From Candidatus Woesearchaeota archaeon (GTDB lineage Archaea; Nanobdellota; Nanobdellia; Woesearchaeales; UBA11576), in the NCBI GenBank assembly GCA_019322385.1, contig JAHWIS010000009.1, forward strand, positions 1 to 6,767: 6,767 bases of DNA, in the 5' to 3' direction. Positions 6,386 to 6,767 of the stretch are shown piece by piece. The position numbers were made by a program, and so were the translations under genes. The notes under the pieces are model-generated. The model had not been told where the DNA came from. It saw only the letters and a program-made list of their open reading frames with translations, and did not search any database. Every line of letters starts with the position of its first letter. The first letter of the stretch is position 1.

Positions 6386-6767
6386 TTATTTTTTGTAAGC
6401 TTTCTTGATCGCAAGATCATGAGCATCAAAGTAATTGTTGATCAAGGTCTTCCAATCAGCAAGATTGGCGAGGTCTTTCGCAAGTATCTTCTGTTGGACC
6501 CTCTCCTTGGCATTAAACTTTGAAAACTTGTAAAGCGTATCTGTAAACTCATTTATGACATCTTCCCTTGGGCGCTGATATCTTTTCAGTACAAATATCC
6601 CTGATGTCCCTGTCGTCTTCTGCAGCAGGAACCTGCCGAACCCTCCAAGGTCGCTTGTTAGCGATGGGACTGCAAGCGCAGCGCACTCCAGAGGTGTGTA
6701 TCCCCATGGTTCGTAATAAGATGGGAAAAGGCCGAGATGGCATGCATTCATCGCATCATAATACGCA
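6386..6767 (-). CDS. Glycogen synthase, GT3 family (fungal/animal type), C-terminal part, 5' end outside window
   Basis: Transfers glucose from a nucleotide sugar to the end of a growing alpha-1,4-glucan. The frame stays open to the window edge, so the Met at 6751 is internal; 126 C-terminal residues are visible, beginning AYYDAMNACHLGLFPSYYEP. This strongly resembles the eukaryotic GT3 enzyme, where the same block reads CHLGVFPSYYEPWGYTPAE. The two glutamates of EPWGYTPLE (6686-6712) match the GT-B E-x7-E motif that contacts the donor and is part of the active site. The conserved tail elements ADWK and the final YF.A..LAIKKAY helix also follow the GT3 pattern. Bacterial GlgA and archaeal GT5 synthases lack this wording. 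In eukaryotes the helix before DWK carries six arginines that bind the activator glucose 6-phosphate; here the matching region (6473-6526) keeps about one arginine, some positions being lysine and others not basic. It is the first visible gene of the operon, 19 bases before gap; the promoter is outside the window. Confidence 0.9.
   Translation of the reverse strand, partial: AYYDAMNACHLGLFPSYYEPWGYTPLECAALAVPSLTSDLGGFGRFLLQKTTGTSGIFVLKRYQRPREDVINEFTDTLYKFSKFNAKERVQQKILAKDLANLADWKTLINNYFDAHDLAIKKAYKK

Noticed and set aside
6367..6429. N-terminal extension of GAPDH by 21 residues
   Set aside because: It overlaps the glycogen synthase gene, precedes the standard N-terminus of the family, and the strong GAGGTG site favours the start at 6366.
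5900..6523. Plus-strand open frame (207 residues) opposite GAPDH and glycogen synthase
   Set aside because: Covers the antisense of two genes with clear catalytic motifs and has no protein-like features or ribosome binding site of note.
1..6767. Undescribed defence, mobile or CRISPR system
   Set aside because: No direct or inverted repeats, transposase, integrase, nuclease or toxin-like genes were seen; the window is fully explained by metabolic genes.

Overview
The window is almost wholly coding (about 98 %) and holds eight genes. One is the 3' end of a plus-strand [NiFe]-hydrogenase large-subunit gene. The other seven lie head to tail on the minus strand, separated by only 3 to 23 bases, and look like one operon of central carbon metabolism. 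In transcription order (right to left) these are: C-terminal part of a GT3 (fungal/animal-type) glycogen synthase, type I GAPDH, phosphoglycerate kinase (PGK), a PfkB-family sugar kinase, class II fructose-bisphosphate aldolase, archaeal-type triosephosphate isomerase (TIM) and a short SIS-fold phosphoglucose isomerase (PGI). All the minus-strand genes end in TAA.

Together GAPDH, PGK, TIM, aldolase, the PfkB kinase and PGI cover every step between glucose 6-phosphate and 3-phosphoglycerate, if the PfkB protein is the phosphofructokinase. Glycogen synthase at the upstream end ties this to a storage polysaccharide. No phosphoglycerate mutase, enolase, pyruvate kinase, fructose bisphosphatase or nucleotide-sugar enzyme is in the window. 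The hydrogenase gene meets the operon tail to tail with a 23-base gap. It looks closest to cytosolic group 3b enzymes, which could dispose of NAD(P)H as H2; that metabolic link is inference.

Organism: the short TIM with archaeal motifs, the short PGI, GAGGTG-type Shine-Dalgarno sites and a group 3-like hydrogenase suggest an archaeon. GAPDH, PGK and aldolase are of bacterial type. Such a mosaic fits an uncultivated DPANN-like archaeon (for example the Woesearchaeota/Pacearchaeota group), but this is a judgement from remembered families, not a phylogeny, and a bacterial candidate phylum with an archaeal-type TIM is not excluded.

The points most worth a second look are the altered PGK substrate-site motif (Arg-Thr-Gly-Phe-Asp-Val-Pro in place of Arg-Val-Asp-Phe-Asn-Val-Pro) with a shortened lysine motif, the GT3 glycogen synthase that lacks most of the arginine cluster used for glucose-6-phosphate activation in eukaryotes, and the archaeal/bacterial mosaic within one tight operon. 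I saw no mobile element, CRISPR array, tRNA, rRNA or defence system, and no gene-free stretch longer than 23 bases.
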